Assembly: GCA_905221605.1 (NCBI GenBank)
Contig: CAJNDS010002135.1
Coordinates: forward strand, 1,330,001 to 1,394,000
From: Symbiodinium natans
Taxonomy: Eukaryota; Sar; Dinophyceae; Suessiales; Symbiodiniaceae
Direction of reading: 5' to 3'
Length of the DNA: 64,000 nt
Part shown: piece by piece, positions 40,176-51,993 of the stretch
Position numbering within the stretch: position 1 is the first letter of the stretch
Layout of the letters: each line of letters opens with the position of its first letter
Made by a program: the position numbers and the translations under genes
Notes under the pieces: generated by a model
Databases searched by the model: none
What the model was told of the DNA's origin: nothing
What the model saw: only the letters and a program-made list of their open reading frames with translations

Positions 40176-42059
40176 TTGGGTTTAGGGTTTAGGGTTTAGG
40201 GTTTAGGGTTTAGGGTTTAGGGTTTAGGGTTTAGGGTTTAGGGTTTAGGGTTTAGGGTTTAGGGTTTAGGGTTTAGGGTTTGGAGTTTAGGGTTTGGAGT
40301 TTAGGGTTTGGGTTTCAGGGTTTAGGGCTTGGAGTTTAGGGTTTAGGGCTTGGAGTTTAGGGTTTAGGGTTTAGGGTTTAAGGTTTGGGGTTCGGGGTTC
40401 AGGGCTATGGACTCGTGGGCTTAGGGTTTGGAGAGTTCGGCGTTTCGAAGGCGAGGGCTTTGTTGGGATTAAAGCTTTCGAGCTTAAAACGTCGGGAGAA
40501 ATCTAGCAATAAACAGGTTACTCATTTTGGTTTCAAGGGGCTTCTAAAAGAGAACCGAAACCCCCCTACACCTTCCTCTTGACCCCAGAGCCCTCAATCA
40601 TAACCCGTAGCCCTGTCGATTCAGCCCTCGGCCCCTGGGTTTAGGGTTTAGGGTTTAGGGTTTAGGGTTTAGGGTTTAGGGTTGAGGGTTGAGGGTTAGA
40701 TGCGAGACTCCGTTCGTTTGGGAAAAGCCCTAAACCTCAGCCCCAAATTGCTCGGGAATCATATGCTATCAACGTACAGCCCTCTTAGCCCTGAAAAGAC
40801 CCCCCAAGAGGCCCTCCGAGACCTTTTCCAATAAACCCCATATCTGAACCGTGGATAGTAGAAACCCTAGAAGCTCTTATAAGCCTTATAAACATTCGTG
40901 ACACCATCTGCACCTCATATAAACCCATAAACCATAATCACGAAAGCCAGCGTAGATAGGCTTGAGATTTCAGTCTCTGCTTGAGCAAGGGAATCACAGT
41001 GTTTTTTTTTTTTTTTGGGGGGGGGGGGGGGGAACGGTGGGAGGGGACGGGGGAGGGGGGGGGGGTGGGAGACGGGGGTTTTGGCCGCTAGTTTTGCTTG
41101 TCCTGAATTCTGGGTATGTAGTTAGTGTAAAGAGGGTATGTAAGGCATTAGGGTATATAGGGGATGCACATACAGAGTATGTAGGGTATGTGGGGTACAT
41201 AGGGTGCATGGGATTTTGGGGTACATAGCGTATATAAGACATGTAGTGTCTACGCGTCTACTGCGTGTATACAGCAACAAGAAGGTCAGGTGGAAAGAAG
41301 GAAGAGGAAAGGGGGAGAAGAAGAGGGTAAGACCCTAAACCCTAATCCCTAATCCCTAGAATGTAGGCTAGCTTTCGTGGTCGTCGGCTTGCACCTCAGA
41401 AGCTCTATAAACCAGATAAACCATGTAAACCATGCAAACAATGATCTCGGACCTGAGTAGGCCCTTACTTGACCCCAAAAATCCTGCACCCTTGTCTACT
41501 ATAAGCCCCTATGCCCGAAACCCTAAACCCTACCCAAAGGCTCCTGTGGAGTACCTTTTTGGGGTCGTATACTAGAATCCTCTCTAACTAACCCCAAAAA
41601 CGAACTACATTAGAGCCTTCAGGTAAAACCTACACCTAAAACGCCCTTAAACTTACCAAGCCCCCAAAGCTCCACCCTAAACCCTAAACCCTAAACCCTA
41701 AACCCTAAACCCTAAACCCTAAACCCTAAACCCTGAACCCTGAACCCTGAACCCTGAACCCACGCAAGGCCAGCACAGAGGTCGGGGCGGCTGAAGTATC
41801 TCTCACAAGGCTAAGTTTAGGTTTGGGTCGTTCACTATGTACACAGATACAATATTACATATAAAATCCAAGGAATACGTATAGATGCAGATATAAATAT
41901 AAATATCAGGTAAATGTAATATATAAATACAAACATAAGTACAAATGCAAATACAAATACAAATACAGTTTAAATATAATCATGCATATAAATATAAACG
42001 AATGAGAAAGATATTTTCGCATATGTTTTTGTTCACAATGCATGATTAAAGGTTAGGGC

Positions 42060-42185
42060 GGGTCCTACGACCCTTCCAGGGGCCCCGACTTTTGGCATTG
42101 TTGCGCCGGGCCCTCCGGATGGCGAGGGACACGTCGCTGCCGCCGTCCATGGCGAGCGGACGCCGCGAAGGGGCTCAGTTAAGCC
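42060..42185. CDS. Coding-like segment, both strands open
   Basis: The minus frame contains MDGGSDVSLAIRRARRNNAK with a GCCATGG context, a possible first exon. The plus strand after CTTCCAG also reads GPRLLALLRRALRMA. I cannot choose. Confidence 0.3.
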
Positions 42186-42779
42186 CTCGCTACCCCGGCA
42201 AAACCGGCTGAACCCAAAAAAGAGAAGGTGAGGGGCCAGATACCCCTATCCACTATGCCTGCTAAGGATTTCTGTGAACCCTAAGCCCTTTTAGGGTACA
42301 TTGCGTCCCTCTACGAACCAAGCGACCCATGATTCGCCTCTGCGCCACTTGCCGCGTCTAGCGATCTTTCGTTTGACTTTGACCATAAAACTAAGCAGCC
42401 CAACAGGAGGTAAAAAAACAAACTACGACCAACTGAGCAGCCCAAAAGGAGAGGAAAACAAACAAAAACACGACCAATTAAGTTCCGATTCAGGATTCTG
42501 GCAAGCTGCCGGAGAGGTGGCAATCCATGACCTTGGGCATGAGCTCATGTGACTCCAGCGCTGCTCCTTGGGACTCACCACAGCATCGCTCGAAGATCCA
42601 TGATCTAAACCCTAAGCCCTAAGCCCTAAGCCCTAAGCCCTAAACTCTAAAGCCTAAAGCCTAAACCCTAGATACAGTGCAGGCAGGAGCTTCCTCGGTT
42701 TTCTGCTGATCCTGATGGTGCGTCCTATAGGGGCTTTAAGAATTATGGGTTTAGGGTTCAGGGTTTAGGACTACTCTGG

Positions 42780-43600
42780 CGGCCTTAATCATTGGAACAG
42801 GCTGTTTTGGGTGTGTGTGTGTGTGGGGGGGGGGGTATGCTAGTAGAACAAAATAGGCACCCTAAGGGAATACATTAGTAATTATTCCGACCCCTATAGT
42901 AGATCTTTTGAAAAATTTCTGGTGTGTCAAGCCGGCTTTGCGATTTAGGAGAGGCCTGTGAGTTGAAAGTTCCAAGAGTATAGGAGGGTTTAGGGTTTAG
43001 GGTTTGGGGTTTGGGGTTTAGGGTTTAGGGTTTAGGGTTTAGGGATTAGGGTTTGGGGTTTGGCGTTGAGCGTTTAGGGGTATAAAGTGCAGTCATGTAA
43101 AAGTCTTCATTTTATGTACATGCGGATGTTGCAACTAAAGAATTCTAAGACGTGTCATGGTTGGATACACTATGTGTAGATACATAGCCTTGGTTTGCCG
43201 ATTATGTTGTAATATGCAACCATCCCCTTAAATATTAGTATATAAATAAATACACATATATATATATATGCATATATACACATACATAGTAACTTCAAAA
43301 AAAATAACAAGCAATACTTGCAACATTGTGAGAAATACACGTATGTACAACGAACACTAAACATGGGATGACACACTACAATAGAATACATCGCAAATCC
43401 TATATATATATATATATATATATGTATGTACGTGTTTATTTATGTATATAATAGCAATATGTAAGATACATAGAAATCCCAGACACAAGATGTCAGAATG
43501 GTTCATGTCCTGTAATTATAATATAAGAAATCTGATATAATCTGCCGCAATTGCACCCACTACTCCCGAAGCTTCCCTAAGGTTCCCCAGGTACCTACCC
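42780..43600. other. AT-rich, gene-poor stretch
   Basis: Contains GT and AT dinucleotide runs (42813-42826, 43255-43270, 43401-43425) and one degenerate TTTAGGG tract (42988-43060). No exon seen. Confidence 0.6.
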
Positions 43601-44102
43601 CCCATGGACCCCCCCCCCCCCCCCCCCCCCCCAGGGTTTAGGGTTTAGGGTTTAGGGTTTAGGGTTTAGGGTTTAGGGTTTAGGGTTTAGGGTACGATAG
43701 ACCCCTGTAGACCTCCGCCTTAAGGAGCCCATACTCGTAGGGGAACTAGGGTTCAGGGGTTGGGGGTAGCACTTGAAGAAACCTCTATGGACATACATAC
43801 CTGCCGGGGGTATATGAACCCTAAACCCTAAACCCTAAACCCTAAACCCTAAACCCTAAACCCTAAACCCTGAATTCTCAGCGTTGACCAAGCCTGGAAC
43901 CTGACAACAAACCGAAACCCAAACTCTTCTTCTAAATGCGCAAAACCCAAGTGGGCCAAGCCCTACATACACCCCTAAAGCCTAAATACCAAACCCTAAA
44001 CCCTAAACCCTAAACCCTAAACCCTAAACCCTAAACCCTAAATCCTAGCAGCCATATGCCCAAAACCCTGATGACACAGACCCTAACCCTTTAAACTGTA
44101 CT

Positions 44103-44208
44103 TGGTGGCTCATGGGTAGGTATAAGTAGGGGTAGAAAAAGGGATATCATAGGCTACAGCTACAGCTACCCTACCTATGACCCCACTTATAACTACCCGA
44201 AACCCTAG
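44103..44208. mobile_element. Family B element (CATGGGTA...TATAAG)
   Basis: CATGGGTAGGTATAAGTAGG and CCCCACTTATAACTACCC are inverted ends; the centre has CTACAGCTACAGCTACC. Related ends occur at 61908-62045, 23925-24010 and 17650-17740. Confidence 0.65.
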
Positions 44209-44289
44209 CCCTAAACCCTAAACCCTAAACCCTAAACCCTAAACCCTAAACCCTAAACCCTAAACCCTAAACCCTAAACCCCAGAACAA

Positions 44290-44391
44290 GCTCCGAGTAA
44301 GGCTTCGGGCCTTCGTGATACAGAAGCCGAGCCCAGCACTGTAGGGACCGCCATCGCGTGGGCGACTGCATGAAGCAGTAGACCTGCGGCC
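44290..44391 (-). CDS. Minus-strand exon candidate, frame uncertain
   Basis: After acceptor GGCCGCAG two frames stay open: VYCFMQSPTRWRSLQCWARL (phase 0) and a hydrophobic LLLHAVAHAMAVPTVLGS (phase 1, fitting the previous exon). Confidence 0.4.
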
Positions 44392-44682
44392 CGCTTAGGG
44401 TTTAGGGTTTAGGGTGTAGGGTTTAGGGTTTAGGGTTTAGGGTGTAGGGTGTAGGGTTTAGGGTTTAGGGTTTAGGGTTTAGGGTTTAGGGTTTAGGGCT
44501 TAATTAAGTTGCTGAGTTTTGTGGTTAGGGCTTAAGTTTGGGTTTGGGATTTAGGGCGTAGTTTTGGCGTGTGGGAGTTTGCAGTTTAGGGTTTCGCGGG
44601 GGATTAGGGACTCCGGCAGGCTTGCATGCACTTCAGTTTCTGTCGGCGCGGACTGGGGTTCGGGTTTCCAAGGGTCCCCGAC

Positions 44683-44720
44683 CTGCGATCTTCATCCAGC
44701 GCGTTTCCAGGTTTTCCAGG
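44683..44720 (-). CDS. Minus-strand exon candidate (LENLETRWMKIA)
   Basis: Acceptor GTGGAG, donor GTCGGGG, phase 2 in and 1 out; continues from 45032-45081. Confidence 0.5.
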
Positions 44721-45031
44721 CTCCACCGGAACTTGTAAGGGTTTAGGGTTCAGGGTTTCAGGGTTCGAGTAGCTCATATTGCCCTCAAAACTCGTACAGA
44801 AGAAAGAAGATGCCCTAATTAGTGCTGGGTGCCTCTTATTTCGAAGCATACAGGTAGCTGCCTACTATAGTCCCCTTGTAACCTTTGAAAAAAATCATGA
44901 TTTCAAGATTTTCTTCTCTCCCTTATACTTCAATATAGCCTCCAGATACCCTTATAAGAAGCCCCTATAAAACAGAAACCCTACTTAAAGAGACCACCAA
45001 CCCATATAAGCAATAGCCTAGTCATTGGGAC

Positions 45032-45081
45032 CTCCAGTCCTTTCTCCTTTGCGTCCGAAGCTCTGGGGGCTTTGGGGGCAT
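45032..45081 (-). CDS. Minus-strand exon candidate (MPPKPPELRTQRRKDW)
   Basis: Acceptor GGGGAG, donor GTCCC, phase 0 in and 2 out. Joins in phase to 45153-45231 upstream and 44683-44720 downstream. Confidence 0.5.
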
Positions 45082-45152
45082 CTCCCCTAAACCTCAAACC
45101 CTAAACCCTGAACCCTAAACCCAAACCCCCAAAACCCGAAACACCCCAAAAC

Positions 45153-45231
45153 CTTTTCTTCGGGGCTTTCCAGTACCTTGGCCAGGCGTTCGCAAAAGCG
45201 GACGTCTAAGCACTGGAGGTCGCTACACCGC
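45153..45231 (-). CDS. Minus-strand LRR-like exon (DLQCLDVRFCERLAKVLESP)
   Basis: The stretch LQCLDVRFCERL resembles a leucine-rich repeat of the cysteine-containing type (LxxLDLxxCxxL). Acceptor CCGAG, donor GTTTTGG; 26 codons plus one base. Confidence 0.55.
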
Positions 45232-45679
45232 CTCGGCCACAGGAAACAATCGCGAAGAGAGGTCTAGGGCTTCAGGGTTTAGGGGTTTAGGGGTTTAGGG
45301 TTTTAGGGTTTAGGGTTTTAGGGTTTTATGGTTTTAGGCTTTAGTGTTGAGGGTTTAGGGCTTCAGGGTTTAGGGCCCTAAATCCTAAACCCCTTTGCAC
45401 AGTAGGGCTTCGGGTTTAGAGTCTCCACCTTAGGTTTTTAGGGCTTCAGGTTCCGGGGAACAGCCGCCGGGTTTAGGATTCGAGGTTCTCGCGGGATCCT
45501 CCAGGCGAGCAGGAAATCTTAACATCACGCTTTGTGGGGTTTAGGGTTTAGGGTTTTCGGGTTTTAGGGTTTAGGGTTAAGCCATCGGCCGATGGCAAAT
45601 CTTCCTAGATAAGATCCTCCAAAAACAGGCAACTAAGGGAATGTACAAATGCGTCAGCACATCTATATATTCATGTAAA

Positions 45680-45713
45680 CATGACATACATACATCCATA
45701 CATTCACACACAT

Positions 45714-45789
<76 letters not shown>

Positions 45790-45840
45790 CTAGAGGTCTA
45801 CATATATATATATACATGTATATATATATATATATATACG
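45680..45840. repeat. CA / TA / TG dinucleotide microsatellite
   Basis: (CA)n, (TA)n, (TG)n and again (TA)n in series; the 112-codon ORF over it is an artefact. Confidence 0.95.
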
Positions 45841-46204
45841 ATGCTGCAAAGGCCCTACCTCGGTATAAAGTTGGACCTAGACCCTTCGAAAAGGGCAGCA
45901 GAATACATGGAGGTTCATGGAGTTTGTGGCTTGTAAGTGGGGATTGGGGTCTAGGGTTAGCTCCAAGAGGGCATCATTACAGTTGCACAGCCTATAACAC
46001 ACCTTGTAACCACCGATGAACCTTCCTAAACCCTGAGCCCTGAACGTCCTAAAGGTCCTGAACCCCGAAACTCCTTACAATCACCTACGAACCTTGGGTA
46101 CGCCCTGAACCCTCAAAATCCTGAAGGCCCTGAACCCAAAACCCTAAACTCTGAAGCCCTTATACAGCCACCCATGAACCTTCAAGTGCGCGAGGATGGT
46201 CTGA

Positions 46205-46262
46205 GCTCAGAACTCACAGAGGAGCTGAGCGTGCTCGTCCTTCCAAAGCCACGTACGCAGCC
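46205..46262 (-). CDS. Possible terminal exon (TWLWKDEHAQLLCEF, stop)
   Basis: Minus frame ends in TGA at about 46205-46207. Just downstream, CTTGAAG followed by GTTCATGGG marks a Family B element. Confidence 0.35.
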
Positions 46263-46280
46263 CGGGCGCGGTGCTTTTGC

Positions 46281-46440
46281 TTAGTTGCTGAATTCATGAG
46301 CCACAAAAACAGTGTATACTTTCAGTTCTATACGGGCTTATCGTATGTACTCCACAAAAAAGGTGTACACTTTCAGTTCCATAGGGGGTTATAGTACCCC
46401 AGAAAAAGGTGCAAAGCGTACTCTTTCAGCTGCTAAGTTT
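46281..46440. mobile_element. Family C element, copy 1
   Basis: Begins TTAGTTGCTGAATTCAT and ends TTTCAGCTGCTAAG, an inverted pair. The interior has two direct copies of GTGTACACTTTCAGTTC. Confidence 0.7.
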
Positions 46441-46539
46441 AGGGCTGGCTATGGAGGCAGGCTGCATGTCACGGCGCGCTACCAAGTTTCCTCCACCAAG
46501 ATCGTGACCGGCGATGCTATATGAAGCAGGGTCTATATT

Positions 46540-46640
46540 CCTGTTCTTGGTGAGTGTATATAAGGTTACTTCTTAATATTTGTATATCTTGGGAGTCCTT
46601 TTGGGGGTACAAGGAATATAAGCGCTACTTCATATGATCC
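46540..46640. repeat. Family F dispersed repeat, copy 2
   Basis: Second copy of the family at 34275. Confidence 0.65.
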
Positions 46641-46716
46641 CTTAAAGCCTTGAAGGTAAAGGGGTATAAAGCAAGGGACTCCCGATTAAGAGTCGAAACC
46701 CTAAACCCCAAACCGT

Positions 46717-46775
46717 CAAAAATCGAAGGGACTGGGAGGTCTTGGATGTCAGGGTTCAACTCCCAAGCAAGTTGG
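46717..46775 (-). CDS. Minus-strand exon candidate (LAWELNPDIQDLPVPSIFD)
   Basis: Acceptor CTACTAG, donor GTTTGGG; composition is clearly protein-like, family unknown. Confidence 0.5.
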
Positions 46776-47120
46776 CCTAGTAGCCCAGTAACCATGTTAT
46801 CATCAGGACACACTTTTTTGGGGTAGTTACTTTATAACGGAACCCATCACCAAAAAAAGGGAAAAAAAGGGTAACACCGGGCTACTAAGTTGGACACCGG
46901 GATCTTGTATGTAACAGCGTTCAGGGTTCAGGGTTCAGAGTTCAGGGTTTAGGGTTTGCTGCTTAGGGACCAGTGTTTATGGTCCAACCTGGGTTAGAGC
47001 CGAAACTACACCACTGCCCTATATAAACCCTCAACCCAAGCCCAAATTTTGGAATCCCAGAGCGCCTCTAAACTTTCACCCCCCCTTAACCCTAAACCTT
47101 AAACCCTAAACTCGAAACCG

Positions 47121-47152
<32 letters not shown>

Positions 47153-47340
47153 AGCACCCCCAAACAGAAACCGCCCCCCCTCCCCCCAGCACCCCTGACA
47201 GAACTTCAACTCAAGACACACGACGCGAATTCTCCCTCCCAGAGCCCTTAAGCACTTAGGGATTAGGGTTTAGGGGTTTAGGGGTTTAGGGGTTCAGGGG
47301 TTTAGGGGTTTAGGGTTTAGGGTTTAGGGCTTAGCCACCC

Positions 47341-47448
47341 TGATCCTAAACAGCAGCTTCAAGAAGTCAGGGCTGTTGAGCTCCCGCAATCCTCGAAGCA
47401 CAAGGTCGCATCGACGGTGAAGCGCCGAAGTCCAGGACCTGTGCGCAC
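47341..47448 (-). CDS. Minus-strand exon candidate (DLVLRGLRELNSPDFLKLLF)
   Basis: Acceptor GCGCACAG and a GA-type donor. Helical, leucine-rich. A second frame (LRRFTVDATLCFEDCGSS) would better fit the phase of 48289-48354. Confidence 0.45.
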
Positions 47449-47589
47449 AAGACGGTTTAGGGTTTAGGGTTTAGGGTTTAGGGCTTAGGGTTTAGGGTTT
47501 TCTTTTACTTAAAGTGTATGCCATGCGTTGGGTTTGCTTGAACAAACACTGTGTTCTCTTGACTGCGACAGTTGTTGGAGTTACAGTAG

Positions 47590-47690
47590 ATGGTGGTGGT
47601 GGTGGTGGTGGTGCTGGTGCTGGTGCTGGTGGTGCTGGTGGTGCTGGTGGTGCTGGTGGTGCTGGTGGTGCTGGTGGTGCTGGTGGTGCT
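47590..47690. repeat. GGTGCT / GGT minisatellite
   Basis: GGT units followed by nine GGTGGTGCT units; the Gly/Ala-, Trp- and Pro/Ala-rich ORFs are translations of it. Confidence 0.95.
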
Positions 47691-48288
47691 GCTGTCGTCA
47701 CCTTAACCGTTCATTCTGTTGTTGCGGCGACCGTCGTGGTAGTGCCCAAAGCCTCAAGCCCATAAATTACAACTCAACCCTCAACAACACGCTTTAAGCT
47801 AAGAACCTGAATCTATAGAACCCTAAACCCAACCACCTCAACCCCGAGACCCATACATTAAGAATCCCAAGCCTCTGGCTTCTGAACATTATGAGTGTTT
47901 TGGGCTGGGGTATTCCAAAACCCCCCAAAGCCCTAAACCATACAAACACCTATATCGCTTGGCTCCCAAATCACATACGACAAGCCCCTGAAACCTAAAC
48001 CCAGAAACCTCTCAATACCGAACCCCTAAACTGTAAGCACCTAAACCCTGACACCCTAAACACCGGAACCCGTGCAACTCTTTTTCTTGCATCTGAAAAT
48101 CATCGACAATTAGCCCCGAAAGCCCACTAAGCCGGATCTAAACCCCTTAAATGCCACACCCTACAGTACACCCCCCGAAACCCAGAACCTTAAACACCGA
48201 ACCAAACCGTCAATACCAAACCGCTTTCTACAGCGCAAGTCAAAAAATCCTGAAACCTCAACCCTAAACCCTAAACCTCAACCGTAAA

Positions 48289-48354
48289 CCCGAAAGCCCC
48301 AGGCCCAACGCGGCGCACAGTGCGCCCAGCGATCGGCCGTCCACGTGAGGGCCT
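48289..48354 (-). CDS. Minus-strand LRR-like exon (RSLGALCAALGLGLS)
   Basis: Acceptor CCTAAG, donor GTTTACGG, phase 1 in and out. Leucine spacing is compatible with a repeat of the ribonuclease-inhibitor type, but one unit is weak evidence. Confidence 0.4.
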
Positions 48355-48541
48355 TAGGGTTTAGGCTTTAGGGTTTAGAGGGCTTGCAGGGTTTAGGGTT
48401 TTGAGGGAGGCCCCTAAACCCGAACCCTCCGCCCTAAACCGTCAACCCTAAACCCTAAACCTTAGACTAAGATCCAAAAGCTGCATCCACGCCATCGATG
48501 CTGGCAACAATGCCGGGCAAGTGGCAGGCTTACCGACTGGT

Positions 48542-48610
48542 AAACCGGGTTCTTTTGGGTGTTGTGCCATCCGTGTCCTCCTCGCTGAAGAGGCTCTTCA
48601 CAAACGTGGA
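48542..48610 (-). CDS. Minus-strand exon candidate (TFVKSLFSEEDTDGTTPKRT)
   Basis: Acceptor CCTGTCCAG and donor GTAAGCC, one of few fully consensus donors here. Confidence 0.55.
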
Positions 48611-48799
48611 CTGGACAGGATATTTCAGGTTTTAAGGTTTAGGGTTTAGGGGTTGAGGGTTTAGGGTTTGAGGCTTGCGGTTTAGGGTTTAGGGTTTAGG
48701 GCTAGGATTTAGGGTTTAGGGTTTAGGGTTCAGGGTTTAGGGTTTAGGGTTTAGGGTTTAGGGTTTAGGGTTTAGGGTTTAGGGTTTAGGGCCAGAGCC

Positions 48800-48906
48800 G
48801 ACACAAAGCTGATGCGCTTCTGGACTCGAGATGGCGAGCACGTTCGCCTCCCGCTCGGAATCCACGGGTGCAGCCATGTCCCAGAATGTGTAAGATGCCG
48901 ACATGG
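48800..48906 (-). CDS. Minus-strand exon candidate (SASYTFWDMAAPVDSEREAN)
   Basis: Acceptor GAGAAAG, GC-type donor near 48794. Contains an ATG that could be a start, but the phase also joins the LRR exon at 49319. Plus strand open too. Confidence 0.4.
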
Positions 48907-49318
48907 ATGGCTTTCTCCCCGAATTTTTGGACCCTAAACCCTAAACCCTAAACCCTAGATCCTAAACCCTAAACCCTAAACCCGAAACCCTAAACCCTAA
49001 ACCCGAGATCCTAAACCCTAAACTCTCAACCCTAGGCCCTAAACCCTAAACACAAAGGGGAACAAGGGCTTACTTTGGGTCCTTGGGAATTGTGCCCTGG
49101 CATAATGTAGGGGTTTAGGGGTTCTTGGCTCAAGGGGTCCGAACCCTTTGGGGGCCCAATCAACACCACACTACTTGTGAAAAACAAAAACAGACTTCCC
49201 GAGCCATCCTCGTCGTCCCGAAACCCTAAACCCTAAACCCTAAACCCTAAACCCTAAACCCTAAACCCTAAACCCAAACAAACCCCCAACCCCAAACCCT
49301 AAACCCTGAACACCAAAC

Positions 49319-49390
49319 CTTCGGGAAGCGGCAACGGCCCACATCCAATGATTGGAGATTCGCCAGCCCTGCGACGATTTCCGGCAAGGC
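49319..49390 (-). CDS. Minus-strand leucine-rich-repeat exon
   Basis: Exactly 24 codons, ALPEIVAGLANLQSLDVGRC then RFPK: one complete LRR of the LPxxLxxLxxLxxLDVxxC kind. Acceptor CCACCAG, donor GTTTGG. LRR proteins mediate protein binding; the other domains of this protein are not identified. Confidence 0.7.
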
Positions 49391-50165
49391 CTGGTGGGAG
49401 GTTCATGGGTTTAGGGTTTAGGGTTCAGGGTTCAGGGTTTCGGGTTTCAAGTATCCTACACAACTTTAGACATGTGTATATATATATATATATAGAGAGA
49501 GAGATCTTTTGTATTATTTACATATACAGGTATAGCTGCATTTATCCTACTGATACACCTACTTCGAGCTACCCTAAACCCTCAACTCTTATGAGGCTCG
49601 GGGCGCCCCTTAACCCTAAGCCTTTTGGGGGGTTTAGGGTTTAAGGTCTGAACCCTGAACCTTGTCAAGAGGATCCTGTATGCCCAGACAGAAAGACATG
49701 CTAGGCCCAAGAGTAGCCAGGCAATCGAAAGGTAGGAAGCCAAAAAAAAACCTAAAAAGCGGCGAGCGAGGGCCGACTCTGGGTCCTAGAATGTATACCC
49801 TAAACCCTGAACCCTAAACTATAAACTATAAACCCTAAACCCTACATGTACAGCTGACTCTCGGTAGGCTAGGGCTCGGGGCTCTTGCGAAGGGCTCTGG
49901 GAGTTCTGGGTCGTTGTTGGGGTAAAGTTGCTCCTTTTTTTGGGCGTTTTTTTTCTAGGTAGGGTTAGGGTTTAGGGTTTAGGGTTTAGGGTGTTTAGGG
50001 TTTAGGGTGTTTAGGGTTTAGGGGGTTTAGGGTTTAGGGGGGTTGGGGGGTCTGGGGGGTTTAGGGTTTAGGGTTTAGGGTTTAGGGTTTAGGGTTCAGG
50101 GCTTAGGGCTTAGGGTTTAGGGCTAGGGTTTAGGATTTAGGTTTAGGGTTTAGGGTTTAAGCTTC

Positions 50166-50218
50166 CCAGGCAGTTGTGCAGGAAGCAGCGTCAGAAACTC
50201 CACCATCAAAGCCACCTG
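50166..50218 (-). CDS. Minus-strand exon candidate (VALMVEFLTLLPAQLPG)
   Basis: Acceptor GTTGCCAG, GA-type donor near 50168. Leucine-rich, upstream of the LRR exon at 49319. Confidence 0.4.
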
Positions 50219-50629
50219 GCAACCCTACTTTGGAGTAGCCCCTGGAGGAAAAAGTATATACTTTTTAGGTATGAGTAGTAGTAACAGGAAGACAGAAACA
50301 ACAAAAACCAAAAAATAAAGTATAGCACTCCAAAACCCAGAAAGAGGCGTCTCAATCTACAAAGCCAAGCACACAAAACCAGGCCTCACGAAGGCGCCTG
50401 CTACGCTCCCCAAACCCTAAACCCTAAACCCTACACCCTACACCCTAAACCCTAAACCCTAAACCCTAACCCACCACGGTCTGAACGTTCGAAGCCCAAG
50501 GTCCCCATATGGATAAGGCTTCCGATAAGAGCTCAAATTAACGCATCTTTGAGAAGATGAAGGTTTAGGGTTTAGGGTTTAGGGTTTAGGGTTTAGGGTT
50601 TAGGGTTTAGGGTTTAGGGTTTAGGGTTT

Positions 50630-50790
50630 ACAGCCGTTTCAGACAGCCCTCCTCCTTTTCAAGTCGGCGCCGGACCTCAGCGATGTGGATGCCGCGCACG
50701 CTGAGTCCGCACACCTCCGCAGCGCGCGGGGCGGGCTTTTGCAGGCAGTGCCTTCGGAATACTTGAACTCTTTAGGCCTCTACACCCTAT
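50630..50790. CDS. Coding-like segment, strand uncertain
   Basis: Plus after TTTACAG: FQTALLLFKSAPDLSDVDAA, running to a TAA stop at about 50793. Minus from acceptor TGCGGAG to donor GTAAACC: VRGIHIAEVRRRLEKEEGC. Both look like protein. Confidence 0.4.
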
Positions 50791-51094
50791 AAACCCTAAA
50801 CCCTAAACCCTAAACCCTAAACCACTAAGCACAAGGAAAGGCATGAAGTCTGAGCACAAGCTTCAACCTTAAACCGTGACGTGTCCGAAACCCACGCATC
50901 GTGGGCTCCGGACGCTTCTCTTATTCCCAGACCCCTGGGAGGAACCAAAAAGTAGAGGCCCCCCAAATATTACCCTATAATTACTGAACCCTGAACCCTA
51001 AACCCTAAACCCTAAACACTCAACCCTAAACCCTAAACCGTTGGGTGATTCTTAGGAACCCTTAAGGCGGATCTACTTTTTGGATACTCCCCAG

Positions 51095-51168
51095 GGTTCT
51101 GGGGTGCTGGAGCAAGGGACCAGCTTGGGTGTTAAGACCTCGGAAGAGAAAAAGGCGCAGAGTGTGGA
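51095..51168 (+). CDS. Plus-strand exon candidate (VLEQGTSLGVKTSEEKKAQS)
   Basis: Acceptor ACTCCCCAG, donor GTCTGGC. The minus strand is purely pyrimidine-rich here and could be an intron end instead. Confidence 0.4.
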
Positions 51169-51780
51169 AGGTCTGGCTCTATAGGGCTTAGAGTTGACGT
51201 CATAGGTCATAGGGCTTACGAACTCCTACACCCTAAACCCTAAACCCTAAACCCTAAACCCTAAACACTAAACACTAAACCCTAAACCCTAAACCCTAAG
51301 CCCTAATCTGAACTATAAACCCCCAAGCTCCCAGCGCTCTGCTGCACATAGGGTCGCCCCAGGAGCCGCTGCAGGTGGACAGGGGAAACGCCCTGAGATT
51401 TTGGGTGTACAGGGGTTTAGGGTCTAAGGGTTTAGGGTTTAGGGTTTATGGGTTTTGGGGTTTAGGGTTTAGGGTTTCGGGGTCAGGCGGGGGCTTGGTG
51501 GGCGCAAGGTTTGGGGGTTTGAGGGTTGAGGGGGGGGGGGGGGGCATTCGGCTGGGGGGGCGCAGGGTTGAGGGTGATGAGGGCATGTAACATACCCTAA
51601 ACCCTAAACCCTAAACCCTGAGTTGCCTCTGTTCCACTCAAGTCGGGCCTGGGGCTCGGAAGGTGTGGCTCAGGGCTTAGGATGTGAGCGGTTGGAGGGT
51701 TTGGCGTGCCACCGAAGTCGCCGAAGTCGAACCCTAAATCTTACTAGAATTGTAGGGTTTAGGGTTTAGGGTTTAGGGTC

Positions 51781-51864
51781 CTCAAGGGAGGCGTTATACT
51801 AAGCCTATAGGGATTATAGCACCCCTATGAAAATCCCTTGTTAGTTTAAGGGGGAACATCCCAA
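51781..51864. mobile_element. Family A element, left-damaged copy
   Basis: The right end TTTAAGGGGGAACATCCCAA matches the family; the left terminus is not conserved. Confidence 0.6.
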
Positions 51865-51993
51865 GGTTTTGGGTAGGGTTTATTGTTTTATGGAGGTTCA
51901 TTCATGGGGGGTAGGACCTATAGAGAACCTTAGGGAAGCTTCGGGGGCCCTCACTGAAGGCTCTAATGCAGCCCCTTGTTGGGATAGTTATCC

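Noticed and set aside
45681-46019. 112-codon ORF
   Set aside because: First half is CA/TA/TG microsatellite.
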